Assembly: GCF_000720175.1 (NCBI RefSeq)
Contig: NZ_JOIX01000109.1
Location: 1-22,131, forward strand
Reading direction: 5' to 3'
Length of the DNA: 22,131 bases
Source: Streptomyces sp. NRRL S-337
GTDB taxonomy: Bacteria > Actinomycetota > Actinomycetes > Streptomycetales > Streptomycetaceae
Shown: positions 8,410-15,139 of the stretch, in pieces
How positions within the stretch are numbered: the stretch's first letter is position 1
Layout of the letters: every line of letters starts with the position of its first letter
Notes under the pieces: model-generated
The model's database searches: none
Told to the model about the DNA's origin: nothing
What the model saw: the letters and a program-made list of their open reading frames with translations, nothing else
Made by a program: the position numbers and the translations under genes

Positions 8410-9024
8410 ATGGCCGGTTTCAGAGCCCTCGCAGAACAGGTCCGCAATCCACGACTCGTCGCGGCCCAGCGCCGCACCGCCCTGCGCAAGTGCCTTGAAC
8501 GGTTCGCCCCTTACGGGCACCGTGCCACCTGGCACCATCTGTGCACCCGGGCCGGTATCGCGACCCAGGACCGCGATCCGGACCCGGAGCGGCTGGTCGC
8601 CGCGCTCACCGAGCTGGAGGAGGCCCGTAGCCTCTGGCTCGCGTACGAGGAGGAGTTCGCCGCCCGGCGCCGCAAGGAGAAGCACGACGGCATCCGGCAG
8701 GTCGGCGCCCTCGACGACTGGCACCGCCGCACCTGGGGCGGCTGTGACATCGTGCCGTGCGAGTCACCGCACCGGCATCCGGCGGTCCGGCTCGCGGTGG
8801 TGCTGCACCGCATGATCACGGCCATGGAGGCCGGCCGGCCGCGCCACGACTGCCCCGTCTGCGGCTCCACCCGTTTCGCCTGGCTCCCGGAGGCCGCGGA
8901 CGCCCCGGCACCCGGCCCGGCCTGCCGCCAGTGCGGTGTGCTGGCCCCGGTGTCCGTACTGACCCCCGACACGCTGCGGGCCGCCCACCGGACGCACCAC
9001 GCGGGGGCGTTCGCGGCGGCCTGA
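8410..9024 (+). CDS. Conserved-looking protein with C-terminal zinc ribbon, function unknown
   Basis: I do not recognise the family. The start ATG 8410 is fixed by a GGAGG site (8396-8400) nine bases upstream, giving 204 residues. There are three visible parts: a basic helical N-terminus (about 1-40), a charged helical segment that could be coiled coil (about 60-95, rich in E, R and K), and a C-terminal four-cysteine zinc ribbon, CPVCG (148-152) and CRQCG (172-176). A further pair, CDIVPC (112-117), and several His residues lie between them. The zinc ribbon suggests contact with nucleic acid or protein. There is no signal peptide or membrane helix. The gene is divergent from the secreted acylase and has no operon partner, so context gives no function. 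Confidence 0.75.
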   Translation: MAGFRALAEQVRNPRLVAAQRRTALRKCLERFAPYGHRATWHHLCTRAGIATQDRDPDPERLVAALTELEEARSLWLAYEEEFAARRRKEKHDGIRQVGALDDWHRRTWGGCDIVPCESPHRHPAVRLAVVLHRMITAMEAGRPRHDCPVCGSTRFAWLPEAADAPAPGPACRQCGVLAPVSVLTPDTLRAAHRTHHAGAFAAA

Positions 9025-9048
9025 ACCGGCGTCGCGTACGACCGGAGC

Positions 9049-9175
9049 CCGTTGTCCGACCCCGTCGCGTAACCCCGCTGCCGGACCCCGTTACCGCATC
9101 CCGTCACCTGACACCGCTGCCAGACCCTGGCGTCGGGCCGTTGTCGGACCTGGCGTCAGGCCGTTGTCAGACCCC
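9049..9175. repeat. Degenerate short direct repeats upstream of the BKACE gene
   Basis: Five copies of a 14-15 base unit, roughly CCGYTGYCRGACCC, start at 9049, 9075, 9114, 9138 and 9161. The spacing is mostly 23-26 bases, with one 39-base gap that contains a more diverged copy. The last two are part of a 23-bp direct repeat (starting 9126 and 9149). The array fills almost the whole gap between the zinc-ribbon gene and the BKACE gene. Confidence 0.65.
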
Positions 9176-9193
9176 GGTGGCATGCTGGGAAAC

Positions 9194-9988
9194 ATGCTGC
9201 AGGTATGTCTCAACGGGCCCCGGACCGCGGCCGATTCGGGAGCCGTGCCGATGTCGCCGGCCACGCTCGCGGAGGCGGCGCGGCGGGCGGTGGCGGCCGG
9301 CGCCGAGAATGTCCATGTCCACCCCAAGACCCCGTGCGGCAGGGATTCGCTCTCGCCGCGCGTGGTGGGCCCCGCCCTGGAGGCCGTCAAGGCGGCGGTG
9401 GACGTCCCGGTGGGGGTGACGACCGGCGCCTGGACCGAGCCGGACCCGCCCGCCCCGTCCGACGGGCCCGGGAGCGTCCCCGACCGCCGCGTGGAGCGCA
9501 TACGGTCGTGGACGGTGCTACCTGATCACGCCTCGGTGAACTGGCACGAGGAGGGCGCCGAGGCGCTGGCCGCCGCCCTGCTGGAGCGCGGCATCGGCGT
9601 GGAGGCCGGCCTCTGGTCGGGCACTCCGGGTCCGGGACGGTTCCTCCGCTCACCGCTCGCGCCACGGGTCCTGCGGGTACTCGCCGAAGTCACCGACACC
9701 GACGCCGGGTCGGCGCCGGCCACCGCCCGCGCGCTGCTCGCCGAGGTGGCCGCCGGGGCGCACGGCCGCCCGGTGCTGCTGCACGGCTGGGACGGCGGCG
9801 CCTGGCCGGTGCTGCGGCTCGCCGTCGAGCTGGGCCTGGACACCCGGATCGGCATCGAGGACACCCTGCTGCTGCCGGACGGCCGCCCGGCCGCCGACAA
9901 CGCCGAACTGATCGCCGCAGCACTGTCTTTGGAGAGCGGAAACAGCTCCTCACGGGGCCTGGGCCGCGCGGACCGTCGCGCCGGCTAG
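9194..9988 (+). CDS. BKACE family (DUF849) beta-keto acid cleavage-type enzyme
   Basis: A 264-residue TIM-barrel protein of the 3-keto-5-aminohexanoate cleavage enzyme family. These enzymes condense a beta-keto acid with acetyl-CoA or another acyl-CoA, giving acetoacetate and a new CoA ester, using a bound zinc. Visible hallmarks are the CLNGPRT strand at the start, the metal ligands in [10 protein letters not shown] (H41, H43), VTTGAW (about 75-80), SVNWHEEGA (about 114-122), GVEAGLW, and the conserved Glu in [13 protein letters not shown] (E222). It is at the short end of the family. Start: ATG 9194; an in-frame ATG at 9182 adds four residues. The substrate is unknown. The gene ends on the same CTAG as the convergent soxR gene. 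Confidence 0.85.
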   Translation: MLQVCLNGPRTAADSGAVPMSPATLAEAARRAVAAGAENVHVHPKTPCGRDSLSPRVVGPALEAVKAAVDVPVGVTTGAWTEPDPPAPSDGPGSVPDRRVERIRSWTVLPDHASVNWHEEGAEALAAALLERGIGVEAGLWSGTPGPGRFLRSPLAPRVLRVLAEVTDTDAGSAPATARALLAEVAAGAHGRPVLLHGWDGGAWPVLRLAVELGLDTRIGIEDTLLLPDGRPAADNAELIAAALSLESGNSSSRGLGRADRRAG

Positions 9989-10602
9989 CAGCGCTGGTCG
10001 TCGCGCACGCACTCCTGCTCGTCACCCGTACCGCGCCGTGCGCCCTGCGCGCGGAACCGGCCGGCGCCCTCGCGCGGCCGGTCCCCGTCCTCCCGCGGTT
10101 GGTCCCCGCCCTCGCGGGGCTGGGCGCCCTCCGGGTCCTTGGTGGCGCGGTCGACCCGCAACCGCCGTGCGCCCGGCCCCCGTTCGCCCAGGTTGTCGTA
10201 GGGGTTGGACAGCTTGCACCGCTCCAGCGACAGACAGCCGCAGCCGATGCAGTCGGTCAACCGGTCGCGCAGTTCGACGAGTTGGCTGATCCGCTCGTCC
10301 AGTTCGGTGCGCCAGACCTGGGAGAGCCTGGCCCAGTCGTCGCGGTTGGGGGTGCGCTCGTCCGGCAGCTCCGCCAGCGCGTCCCGGATCACCGCGAGCG
10401 GGATCCCGACCCGCTGCGCCGCCCGGACGAAGGCGACCCGGCGCAGTGCGTCACGGGTGTAGCGCCGCTGGTTGCCGGCCGTCCGGGTGCTGCTGATCAG
10501 TCCCTTGGACTCGTAGAAGTGCAGCGCGGAGACCGCGGCGCCACTGCGCGCGGAGAGCTGGCCGACGGTGAGTTCGTGAACCTTGTACGGAAGCTGGGGC
10601 AC
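9985..10602 (-). CDS. soxR: Redox-sensing MerR-family regulator SoxR, with repetitive C-terminal tail
   Basis: A 205-residue [2Fe-2S] transcription activator sensing redox-cycling compounds. The start (GTG 10602, [21 protein letters not shown]) and the MerR helix-turn-helix with FYESKGLI and [13 protein letters not shown] match SoxR. The dimer helix is followed by the cluster-binding motif [12 protein letters not shown] (C118, C121, C123, C129; CX2CXCX5C). Streptomyces SoxR normally ends about 175 residues in. Here a tail follows with three seven-residue QPREGGD-like repeats (161-181; DNA 10060-10122) and a terminal cysteine pair, ECVRDDQRC (C198, C205). The tail is either a real extension or readthrough into repetitive DNA. 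In Streptomyces SoxR controls oxidoreductases and exporters rather than a soxS gene. I see no obvious SoxR box nearby. Confidence 0.9.
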   Translation of the reverse strand: MPQLPYKVHELTVGQLSARSGAAVSALHFYESKGLISSTRTAGNQRRYTRDALRRVAFVRAAQRVGIPLAVIRDALAELPDERTPNRDDWARLSQVWRTELDERISQLVELRDRLTDCIGCGCLSLERCKLSNPYDNLGERGPGARRLRVDRATKDPEGAQPREGGDQPREDGDRPREGAGRFRAQGARRGTGDEQECVRDDQRC

Positions 10603-10650
10603 CTTTCCAGCCTACGGGGTGTCTCCCCCTGGCTTTCGAAGATCCAGCTT

Positions 10651-10718
10651 CGCTGATCCGGCTTCCGCTGATCCGGCTTCCGCTGATCCGGCTTCCGCTG
10701 ATCCGGCTTCCGCTGATC
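10651..10718. repeat. 15-bp tandem repeat, four perfect copies plus a partial one
   Basis: The unit CGCTGATCCGGCTTC repeats exactly four times (10651-10710). Half a fifth copy follows to 10718, and a degenerate copy precedes it near 10639. It lies between the soxR start and the maoC promoter, outside any gene, and ends 12 bp before the promoter -35 hexamer. Confidence 0.9.
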
Positions 10719-10730
10719 GCGGCCCGGGCG

Positions 10731-10760
10731 TTGACAGCCGGCGGTCGCACTCCGCATTCT
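10731..10760 (+). promoter_or_regulatory. Promoter of the maoC gene
   Basis: A perfect -35 hexamer TTGACA (10731-10736) is followed 18 bases later by a -10-like CATTCT (10755-10760), about 70 bp upstream of the maoC start. The palindromic site TGAGCAAGCGCTTAG begins at the last base of the -10, which is where a repressor would block transcription. Confidence 0.6.
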
Positions 10761-10774
10761 GAGCAAGCGCTTAG
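10760..10774. promoter_or_regulatory. TGAGCAAGCGCTTAG operator, copy 1 (maoC promoter)
   Basis: A 15-base site centred on the palindrome AAGCGCTT, overlapping the expected transcription start of maoC. The same 15 bases occur before the TetR-2 gene (13130-13144). It resembles, with one mismatch, the AnCAAGnnCTTGnT site I recall for the TetR regulator KstR2. A related half-site (TAAGCG) follows at once. Confidence 0.6.
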
Positions 10775-10829
10775 TAAGCGTCCGGCCGGTGACGACGGCG
10801 GCGAACGGATCCCGAGGAGGCAGACGGAG

Positions 10830-11291
10830 ATGGCAGAGCCCCGAGTGTTTGGATCGCTCGACGAACTGCGGGCCGCGGTCGGCGAGGAGCTCGGCCCCAG
10901 TGACTGGCTGGAGGTCGACCAGAAGCGGATCGATCTGTTCGCGGACGCCACCGGGGACCACCAGTGGATCCACGTCGACCAGGAGAAGGCCGCGGCCGGC
11001 CCGTTCGGCACCACCATCGCGCACGGCTATCTGACGCTGTCGCTGCTGCCCGCCCTCGTCCCGCAGCTGATGCGGGTGGACAACGTGAAGATGGGGATCA
11101 ACTACGGCACCAACAAGGTCCGCTTCCCCGCCACCGTCCCGGTCGGCTCCCGGCTCCGCGCCACCGCGAAGCTCGCGGAGGTGACCGAGGTGACCGGCGG
11201 CGTCCAGCTCACCACGGTCGTGACGATCGAACGCGAGGGCGGCGACAAGCCGGTGTGCGTCGCCGAATCGGTCAGCCGGTTCTACCTGTAG
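10830..11291 (+). CDS. MaoC-family hot-dog-fold dehydratase
   Basis: A 153-residue (R)-specific enoyl-CoA hydratase-like protein. The hydratase-2 motif is intact: FADATGDHQWIHVDQEKAAAGPFGTTIAHGYLTLSL (about 37-72), with the catalytic Asp and His in the D-x4-H spacing typical of the family. Single-domain MaoC proteins reversibly hydrate trans-2-enoyl-CoA and feed beta-oxidation, polyester or polyketide precursor pathways. Start: ATG 10830, with a GAGGAGG site nine bases upstream. A TTGACA promoter and a TetR-type operator precede it, so it is probably repressed by a TetR protein, with TetR 2 of this window the best candidate. It has no operon partner; the next gene on the right is on the other strand. 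Confidence 0.9.
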   Translation: MAEPRVFGSLDELRAAVGEELGPSDWLEVDQKRIDLFADATGDHQWIHVDQEKAAAGPFGTTIAHGYLTLSLLPALVPQLMRVDNVKMGINYGTNKVRFPATVPVGSRLRATAKLAEVTEVTGGVQLTTVVTIEREGGDKPVCVAESVSRFYL

Positions 11292-11377
11292 GGACCGCCT
11301 CCTGGCCCCCTGGTGCCTCCCCTGGTGCGTCCCCTGAGGGGTGGCTCCCCTGTGAGGTCTCCGCCCGGAAGTGTCCC

Positions 11378-11692
11378 TCAGGCGCCGGCCTCCGGCAGGC
11401 CGTTCACGACCTGGGCGATGAGGTCGTGGATCAGCAGCTCGCCGGGCGCGCGGTCCTCCGTGAGGCGGTGCAGGTCGGCGGGTCCGAACCAGCCGAAGGC
11501 GGAGTGCTTGGACCACTCCAGGGCCGGCCGGTCCAGGTTCCCGTCGACCTCGACGAGGTAATCGGCCTCGTGCCGGAGCCCGCCACCGACGTCCCCGGTC
11601 CAGGCGGTGACGCCCAGCAGCGTGCGTACGCGGCGAAGGCGCCGGCCGGTCTCCTCCGCCACCTCGCGTGCGTCCACGATGACGGATGACAT
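11378..11692 (-). pseudogene. 5'-truncated NUDIX hydrolase remnant
   Basis: The open frame encodes 104 residues that resemble only the second half of a NUDIX protein. The end of the NUDIX box remains (REVAEETG, residues about 9-16), followed by strands such as ALEWSKHSAFGWFGPADLHRL. The roughly 50 residues that should precede the box, including its GX5E start, are missing. None of the upstream frames supplies them, and the reductase gene ends only 110 bp away. There is no ribosome-binding site before the ATG. Without the first half of the box, metal-dependent pyrophosphohydrolase activity is unlikely, so I call it a remnant. Stop-containing short tandem repeats sit exactly at the truncation point. 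Confidence 0.65.
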
Positions 11693-11746
11693 GGGCGCAG
11701 CGTACGGGCGGGGACCCCGCGCCGGCGCCCCGTTTCGTCGTTCCGC

Positions 11747-11813
11747 TCAGCCCTTCCGGCCCGTCAGCCCTTCCCCCGCCCCGTCAGCCCTTCCCGCCCC
11801 GTCAGCCCTTCTC
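11747..11813. repeat. Tandem repeat of the reductase gene 3' end, four copies
   Basis: TCAGCCCTTC recurs at 11747, 11764, 11784 and 11802, each followed by C/G-rich filler, a unit of 17-20 bp. The copy at 11802 contains the real stop codon and last codons of the reductase gene (TGA after GluLysGly). The other three repeat that stop codon downstream of it. Confidence 0.8.
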
Positions 11814-12398
11814 GGCGGGCCGGTACGTGGCCACGTGGACGCCCGTGCCGGTGGTGACCGTCGAGACCAGTTCGAGGGGGCGCCGTCCGCCGTCCGCGGG
11901 GAAGATCGTCTTCCCGCCGCCGAGCAGCACCGGCATGATCATGAGCCGGAGTTCGTCGACCAGGCCCTCGGTCAGCAGGGTGCGGACGAGCGTCGGGCTG
12001 CCCATGACGTGGAGGTCGCCGCCGTCGGCGTCGTGCAGGTCGCGGATCCGGGCGACGGCCCCGTCAGCCGGGATCCGGGTGGTGTTGTTCCAGGTCAGGT
12101 CGGCGTCGCCGAGGGTGCCGGTCACCACGTACTTGCGGACGGCGTTCATATGGTCCGCGAACGGGTCGCCGGCCCGCTCGGGCCAGGCCGCGGCCATGGT
12201 CTGCCAGGTGCGGCGGCCGAACAGCAGGGCCTCCGTCGTGGCCACCGCGTCGCTGATGGCGCCGCCCATGACCTCCGGGTCGAAGTACGGGTGCGACCAG
12301 CCGCCGTGGGCGAAGCCGCCGTCGGTGTCCTCGTCGGGTCCGCCCGGCGCCTGTACGACGCCGTCCAGGCTCATGAACTCGCTGACCACGATGCGCAC
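11802..12398 (-). CDS. Dihydrofolate-reductase-fold (RibD C-terminal domain) protein
   Basis: A 198-residue cytosolic NAD(P)H-dependent reductase of the RibD_C/DHFR-like family. The family start VVSEFMSLDGVVQAPGG (about 4-20) is clear. LLFGRRTWQTMAAAWP (about 59-74), with the FGRxT cofactor loop, follows, then GSPTLVRTLLTEGLVDELRLMIMPVLLGGGKTIFP (about 132-166). Stand-alone members are common in Streptomyces and their substrates are mostly unknown, so the name is structural. Start: ATG 12398, with an upstream GAGGAGCACC site. It is encoded downstream of, and co-directional with, the TetR-2 gene (41 bp apart), so the two may be co-transcribed. Its stop codon is multiplied by tandem repeats. 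Confidence 0.88.
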   Translation of the reverse strand: MRIVVSEFMSLDGVVQAPGGPDEDTDGGFAHGGWSHPYFDPEVMGGAISDAVATTEALLFGRRTWQTMAAAWPERAGDPFADHMNAVRKYVVTGTLGDADLTWNNTTRIPADGAVARIRDLHDADGGDLHVMGSPTLVRTLLTEGLVDELRLMIMPVLLGGGKTIFPADGGRRPLELVSTVTTGTGVHVATYRPAEKG

Positions 12399-12439
12399 GG
12401 GGTGCTCCTCTTCGTCGCTGCTCCGGAGTTACGGGTGTC

Positions 12440-13063
12440 TTACTGGGCGCCCACCATGCGCAGCACGAGATCGGCGTAGAGGGCGCCGACCTCGTCGGGG
12501 GTGCGCGGGCCGTCCACGGAGAACCAGCGGGCGACGTCGACGCAGAGGGACAGCACCGCGAGGGTGGTGCCCGGTACGTCGTCGGCGCGGAACTCCCCGC
12601 TGTCCGCGCCGTCCTGGATGATCTGCCGCAGCAGCCGGTCGGTGCGGCGGCGCAGCCCGGCGATCTCGGTGTAGTGCTCGGGGCTCAGCGCCTGGAGCTC
12701 GTACTGGATGACCCGGGCGGTGGTGTGGTGCTCGGCGTGCCAGCGGGCGAAGGTGCGCACCGCGTCGCGGAGCCGTTCGGTGGCGCTGCCCTCGGCCTCG
12801 GCGGCGGCGCTTATGATGCGCAGCGCCTTCTCGTGGCCGATGCCGCTGATGCGGTAGAGCAGCTCTTCCTTGGTCTTGTAGTGGATGTAGAGGGCGGCCG
12901 GGCTCATCCCGGCCCGGCCGGCGATGTCGCGGGTGGTGGTGGCGTGGTAGCCGCGCTCGGCGAACGCCTCGACGGCGGCGCTGACCAGCCGTCGCGCGGC
13001 GTCCGGGGTCACCCCGGCCCACTCCTCGCTCTCCTCAGCAGCCCGCTGTGCCGCCGCACCCAT
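12440..13063 (-). CDS. TetR-family regulator 2 (KstR2-like), acyl-CoA metabolism candidate
   Basis: A 207-residue repressor-type protein. The N-terminal TetR helix-turn-helix is typical: AARRLVSAAVEAFAERGYHATTTRDIAGRAGMSPAALYIHYKTKEELL (about 21-68). The C-terminal ligand domain resembles, loosely, regulators of acyl-CoA metabolism such as KstR2. Start: ATG 13063, with a GAGGAG site. It lies downstream of the acyl-CoA dehydrogenase gene on the same strand, with a 130-bp gap that holds its own palindromic operator, identical to the one at the maoC promoter. Autoregulation and control of maoC are therefore inferred; the ligand is presumably a CoA ester. Confidence 0.88.
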   Translation of the reverse strand: MGAAAQRAAEESEEWAGVTPDAARRLVSAAVEAFAERGYHATTTRDIAGRAGMSPAALYIHYKTKEELLYRISGIGHEKALRIISAAAEAEGSATERLRDAVRTFARWHAEHHTTARVIQYELQALSPEHYTEIAGLRRRTDRLLRQIIQDGADSGEFRADDVPGTTLAVLSLCVDVARWFSVDGPRTPDEVGALYADLVLRMVGAQ

Positions 13064-13080
13064 CGCGCACCCCGCTCCTC

Positions 13081-13110
13081 GATCCGCCAGGGACCTTCCT
13101 CTGACGGATC
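13081..13110. promoter_or_regulatory. Inverted repeat in the TetR-2 leader
   Basis: GATCCGCCAG (13081-13090) and CTGACGGATC (13101-13110) pair over ten bases with one mismatch (a G-T or A-C pair depending on strand), around a 10-base spacer. It lies just upstream of the ribosome-binding site of the TetR-2 gene, so it could be a second operator or an mRNA hairpin. Confidence 0.4.
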
Positions 13111-13129
13111 GAACACCATACCTGGCTGG

Positions 13130-13144
13130 TGAGCAAGCGCTTAG
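13130..13144. promoter_or_regulatory. TGAGCAAGCGCTTAG operator, copy 2 (TetR-2 upstream)
   Basis: All 15 bases are identical to the site at 10760-10774. It lies 67 bp upstream of the TetR-2 start. On the minus strand a -10-like TATGGT follows at the right distance for the site to cover the -35 region. This is the usual position for an autoregulatory TetR operator. Confidence 0.6.
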
Positions 13145-13193
13145 GGGCGTCCGGGGGCCCCGCCCCGGGTGCGGCGGCGTACCGGGCGGGTGC

Positions 13194-14345
13194 TCAGAAG
13201 GCCGAGACCCCGGTCAGCGCGCGGCCGATGACCAGCTTCTGTATCTGGCTGGTGCCTTCGTAGAGCGTCATCACCCGGGCGTCCCGGAGCAGTTTGCCGA
13301 CGGGGTATTCGTCGATGTAGCCGTAGCCGCCGAAGACCTGGAGGGCGTTGTTGGCGGCGCGCACCGCGGCCTCGGAGGCGAACAGCTTGGCCTGGGAGGC
13401 GGCGGTGGTGAACGGCTCGCCGCGGTCGATCAGATCGGCGACCCGCCAGGTCAGCAGGCGGGCGGCCTCGACGTCCACGGCGATGTCGCTGATCAGCTCC
13501 TGGACCAGCTGATGCCCGGCGATCGGCTTGCCGAACTGCTCGCGCTGGCCCGCGTAGCCCAGGGCTGCGTCCAGGGCGGCCTGGGCGATGCCGACGCAGC
13601 CCGCGGCGACCGACATCCGGCCCTTGGCCAGCGCGGACATCGCGACCGAGAAGCCCTTGCCCTCGGGGCCGAGCATCGCCCCGGCCGGCACCCGGACGCC
13701 GTCCAGGACCAGTTCGGCGGTGGCCTGGCCACGCAGCCCGAGCTTGCCGTGGATCTCGCGGCGTTCCAGACCGGGGGTGTCGGTGGGGACCAGGAAGGCG
13801 CTGATGCCCCGGTGTCCGGGGGCGTCGCCGGTGCGGGCGAAGAGCAGCACCACGTCGGCCCAGGTGCCGTTGGTGATGAACGTCTTGGCGCCGTTGATGA
13901 CGTAGGCGTCGCCGTCGCGGACCGCGCGGGTGGCGAGGTGGGCGGCGTCGGAGCCGGTGCCGGGCTCGGTGAGGCCGAAGCAGCCGACCGCCTCGCCGGA
14001 GGTGAGCCGGGGCAGCCACTGTCGCTTCTGGTGTACGTCGCCCCAGGCGGCGAGAGTCTTGGCCACCAGCCCGAGGGAGACCGAGACGATGCCGCGCACG
14101 GAGGAGTCGCCGCGGCCCAGTTCCTCGGTGACCAGGACGTAGGAGAGGTGGTCGCCGCCGGAGCCGCCGTACTCCTCGGGGACGGTCAGGCCGAGGAAGC
14201 CGAGGTCGCCGAGGGTCTTCACGATGCCGCGGTCGACCTTCTCGGCGCGGTCCCAGGCGGCGGCGTGCGGCGCGACCTCGCGGTCGACGAAGTCCCGGGC
14301 GAGCTGCCGGACCGCGGTCTGCTCCGCGCTGAGCTCCAGATTCAT
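13194..14345 (-). CDS. Acyl-CoA dehydrogenase
   Basis: A 383-residue FAD-dependent enzyme that oxidises an acyl-CoA to trans-2-enoyl-CoA, passing electrons to electron-transfer flavoprotein. The fold is complete: an N-terminal helical domain (1-115), the beta domain with CFGLTEPGTGSDAAHLATRA (about 122-141) and FITNGTWADVVLLFA, and a C-terminal helical domain with the family signature and the catalytic base in MTLYEGTSQIQ (Glu363, the position used by short-chain and medium-chain enzymes). Length is normal. Start: ATG 14345, with a weak GGGGT site. It is divergent from TetR 1 across a 70-bp gap holding a palindromic operator, so TetR 1 probably represses it. The chain length of its substrate cannot be read; the closest general type is butyryl-CoA/short-chain dehydrogenase. 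Confidence 0.93.
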   Translation of the reverse strand: MNLELSAEQTAVRQLARDFVDREVAPHAAAWDRAEKVDRGIVKTLGDLGFLGLTVPEEYGGSGGDHLSYVLVTEELGRGDSSVRGIVSVSLGLVAKTLAAWGDVHQKRQWLPRLTSGEAVGCFGLTEPGTGSDAAHLATRAVRDGDAYVINGAKTFITNGTWADVVLLFARTGDAPGHRGISAFLVPTDTPGLERREIHGKLGLRGQATAELVLDGVRVPAGAMLGPEGKGFSVAMSALAKGRMSVAAGCVGIAQAALDAALGYAGQREQFGKPIAGHQLVQELISDIAVDVEAARLLTWRVADLIDRGEPFTTAASQAKLFASEAAVRAANNALQVFGGYGYIDEYPVGKLLRDARVMTLYEGTSQIQKLVIGRALTGVSAF

Positions 14346-14379
14346 CTCGGACCCCTTGTGGACGAGGAGAAGGGCATTT

Positions 14380-14396
14380 AATTAGCACTGCTAGTT
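14380..14396. promoter_or_regulatory. TetR-1 operator, copy 1 (acyl-CoA dehydrogenase / TetR-1 intergenic)
   Basis: AATTAGCACTGCTAGTT is a near-perfect palindrome: TAGCA-C-TGCTA has perfect arms and AA/TT flank it, with one mismatched pair. On the minus strand its left half reads AAAACTA, the same as the site before the aldehyde dehydrogenase gene. It lies between the divergent starts, the usual place for a TetR operator. Confidence 0.65.
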
Positions 14397-14425
14397 TTTG
14401 CGGAACAGCCTCTACTATGTGGCTC

Positions 14426-15073
14426 ATGGCCCGACCCCGCAAGCCCCTGCTGAGCCGGGAGCGCATCGTCTCCACGGCGCTCGCGCTGATCGACTCCGAG
14501 GGGCTCCCGGCGCTCTCGACCCGGCGTCTCGCCGCCGAACTCGGGGTCAGCGGCCCGTCCCTCTACAACCACTTCACCACCAAGGACGAGATCCTCGACG
14601 CGGTCGCCGACACGGTCATCGCCCAGGTCGACGTCTCGGCGTTCACGGCGGCGCGCGGTGACTGGCGCACCGGCCTGCTCGGCTGGGCCCGTTCCTACCG
14701 CGCCGCGCTCGCCGCCCATCCGCAGATCGTGCCGTTCCTCGCCCAGGGCCCCGGCCGCCGCCCCGCCGGGCTGAAGATGGCCGACGCGGCCTTCGGCGGG
14801 ATGGTCGAGGCGGGCTGGCCGCCCGCACAGGCCACCCGGATCTGCGCGATGGTCCGCTACTTCGTCGCCGGCTCGGCGCTGGGCTCGTTCGCCCGCGGCT
14901 TCGTCGACGACCCGAGCGCCTACGACCCGGCCGACTATCCGCACCTGGGCCAGGCGCACCTCCTGGCGGAGCATCAGCGCCAGGTCGACGAGGGCGCCTT
15001 CGAGACCGGGCTGCGGGCACTGGTGGACGGACTGGCCCTGCAGCACCCCGAACGCGTACCGCCGGGTAGCTGA
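14426..15073 (+). CDS. TetR-family regulator 1, probably leaderless
   Basis: A 215-residue TetR-type repressor. The helix-turn-helix is clear: RERIVSTALALIDSEGLPALSTRRLAAELGVSGPSLYNHFTTKDEIL (about 11-57). The ligand-binding domain carries the TetR_C-like features PQIVPFLAQGP and FVAGSALGSFARGFV. No ribosome-binding site precedes either ATG (14417 or 14426). A -10-like TACTAT at 14413-14418 would put the transcript start on ATG 14426, so a leaderless mRNA starting MARPRKP is likely. It is divergent from the acyl-CoA dehydrogenase gene. The palindromic site between the two recurs before the aldehyde dehydrogenase gene, so the likely regulon is both, plus itself. A urea transporter gene follows 66 bp downstream on the same strand. 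Confidence 0.87.
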   Translation: MARPRKPLLSRERIVSTALALIDSEGLPALSTRRLAAELGVSGPSLYNHFTTKDEILDAVADTVIAQVDVSAFTAARGDWRTGLLGWARSYRAALAAHPQIVPFLAQGPGRRPAGLKMADAAFGGMVEAGWPPAQATRICAMVRYFVAGSALGSFARGFVDDPSAYDPADYPHLGQAHLLAEHQRQVDEGAFETGLRALVDGLALQHPERVPPGS

Positions 15074-15139
15074 CAACGGCTGTAAAGTGCGCACGCCTCT
15101 GACAGGCAGGGGCAGCCGGGACATTGCGCGGGAGGCGGT

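Noticed and set aside
5816..8815. A plus-strand open frame of 999 codons antisense to the acylase gene
   Set aside because: It is a by-product of GC-rich codon bias: the opposite strand encodes a complete acylase with signal peptide and catalytic Ser, while this frame gives Gly/Val/Ala-rich sequence without any recognisable domain.
10651..10718. The 15-bp array as a CRISPR array
   Set aside because: The units are directly adjacent with no spacers and no cas genes are near.
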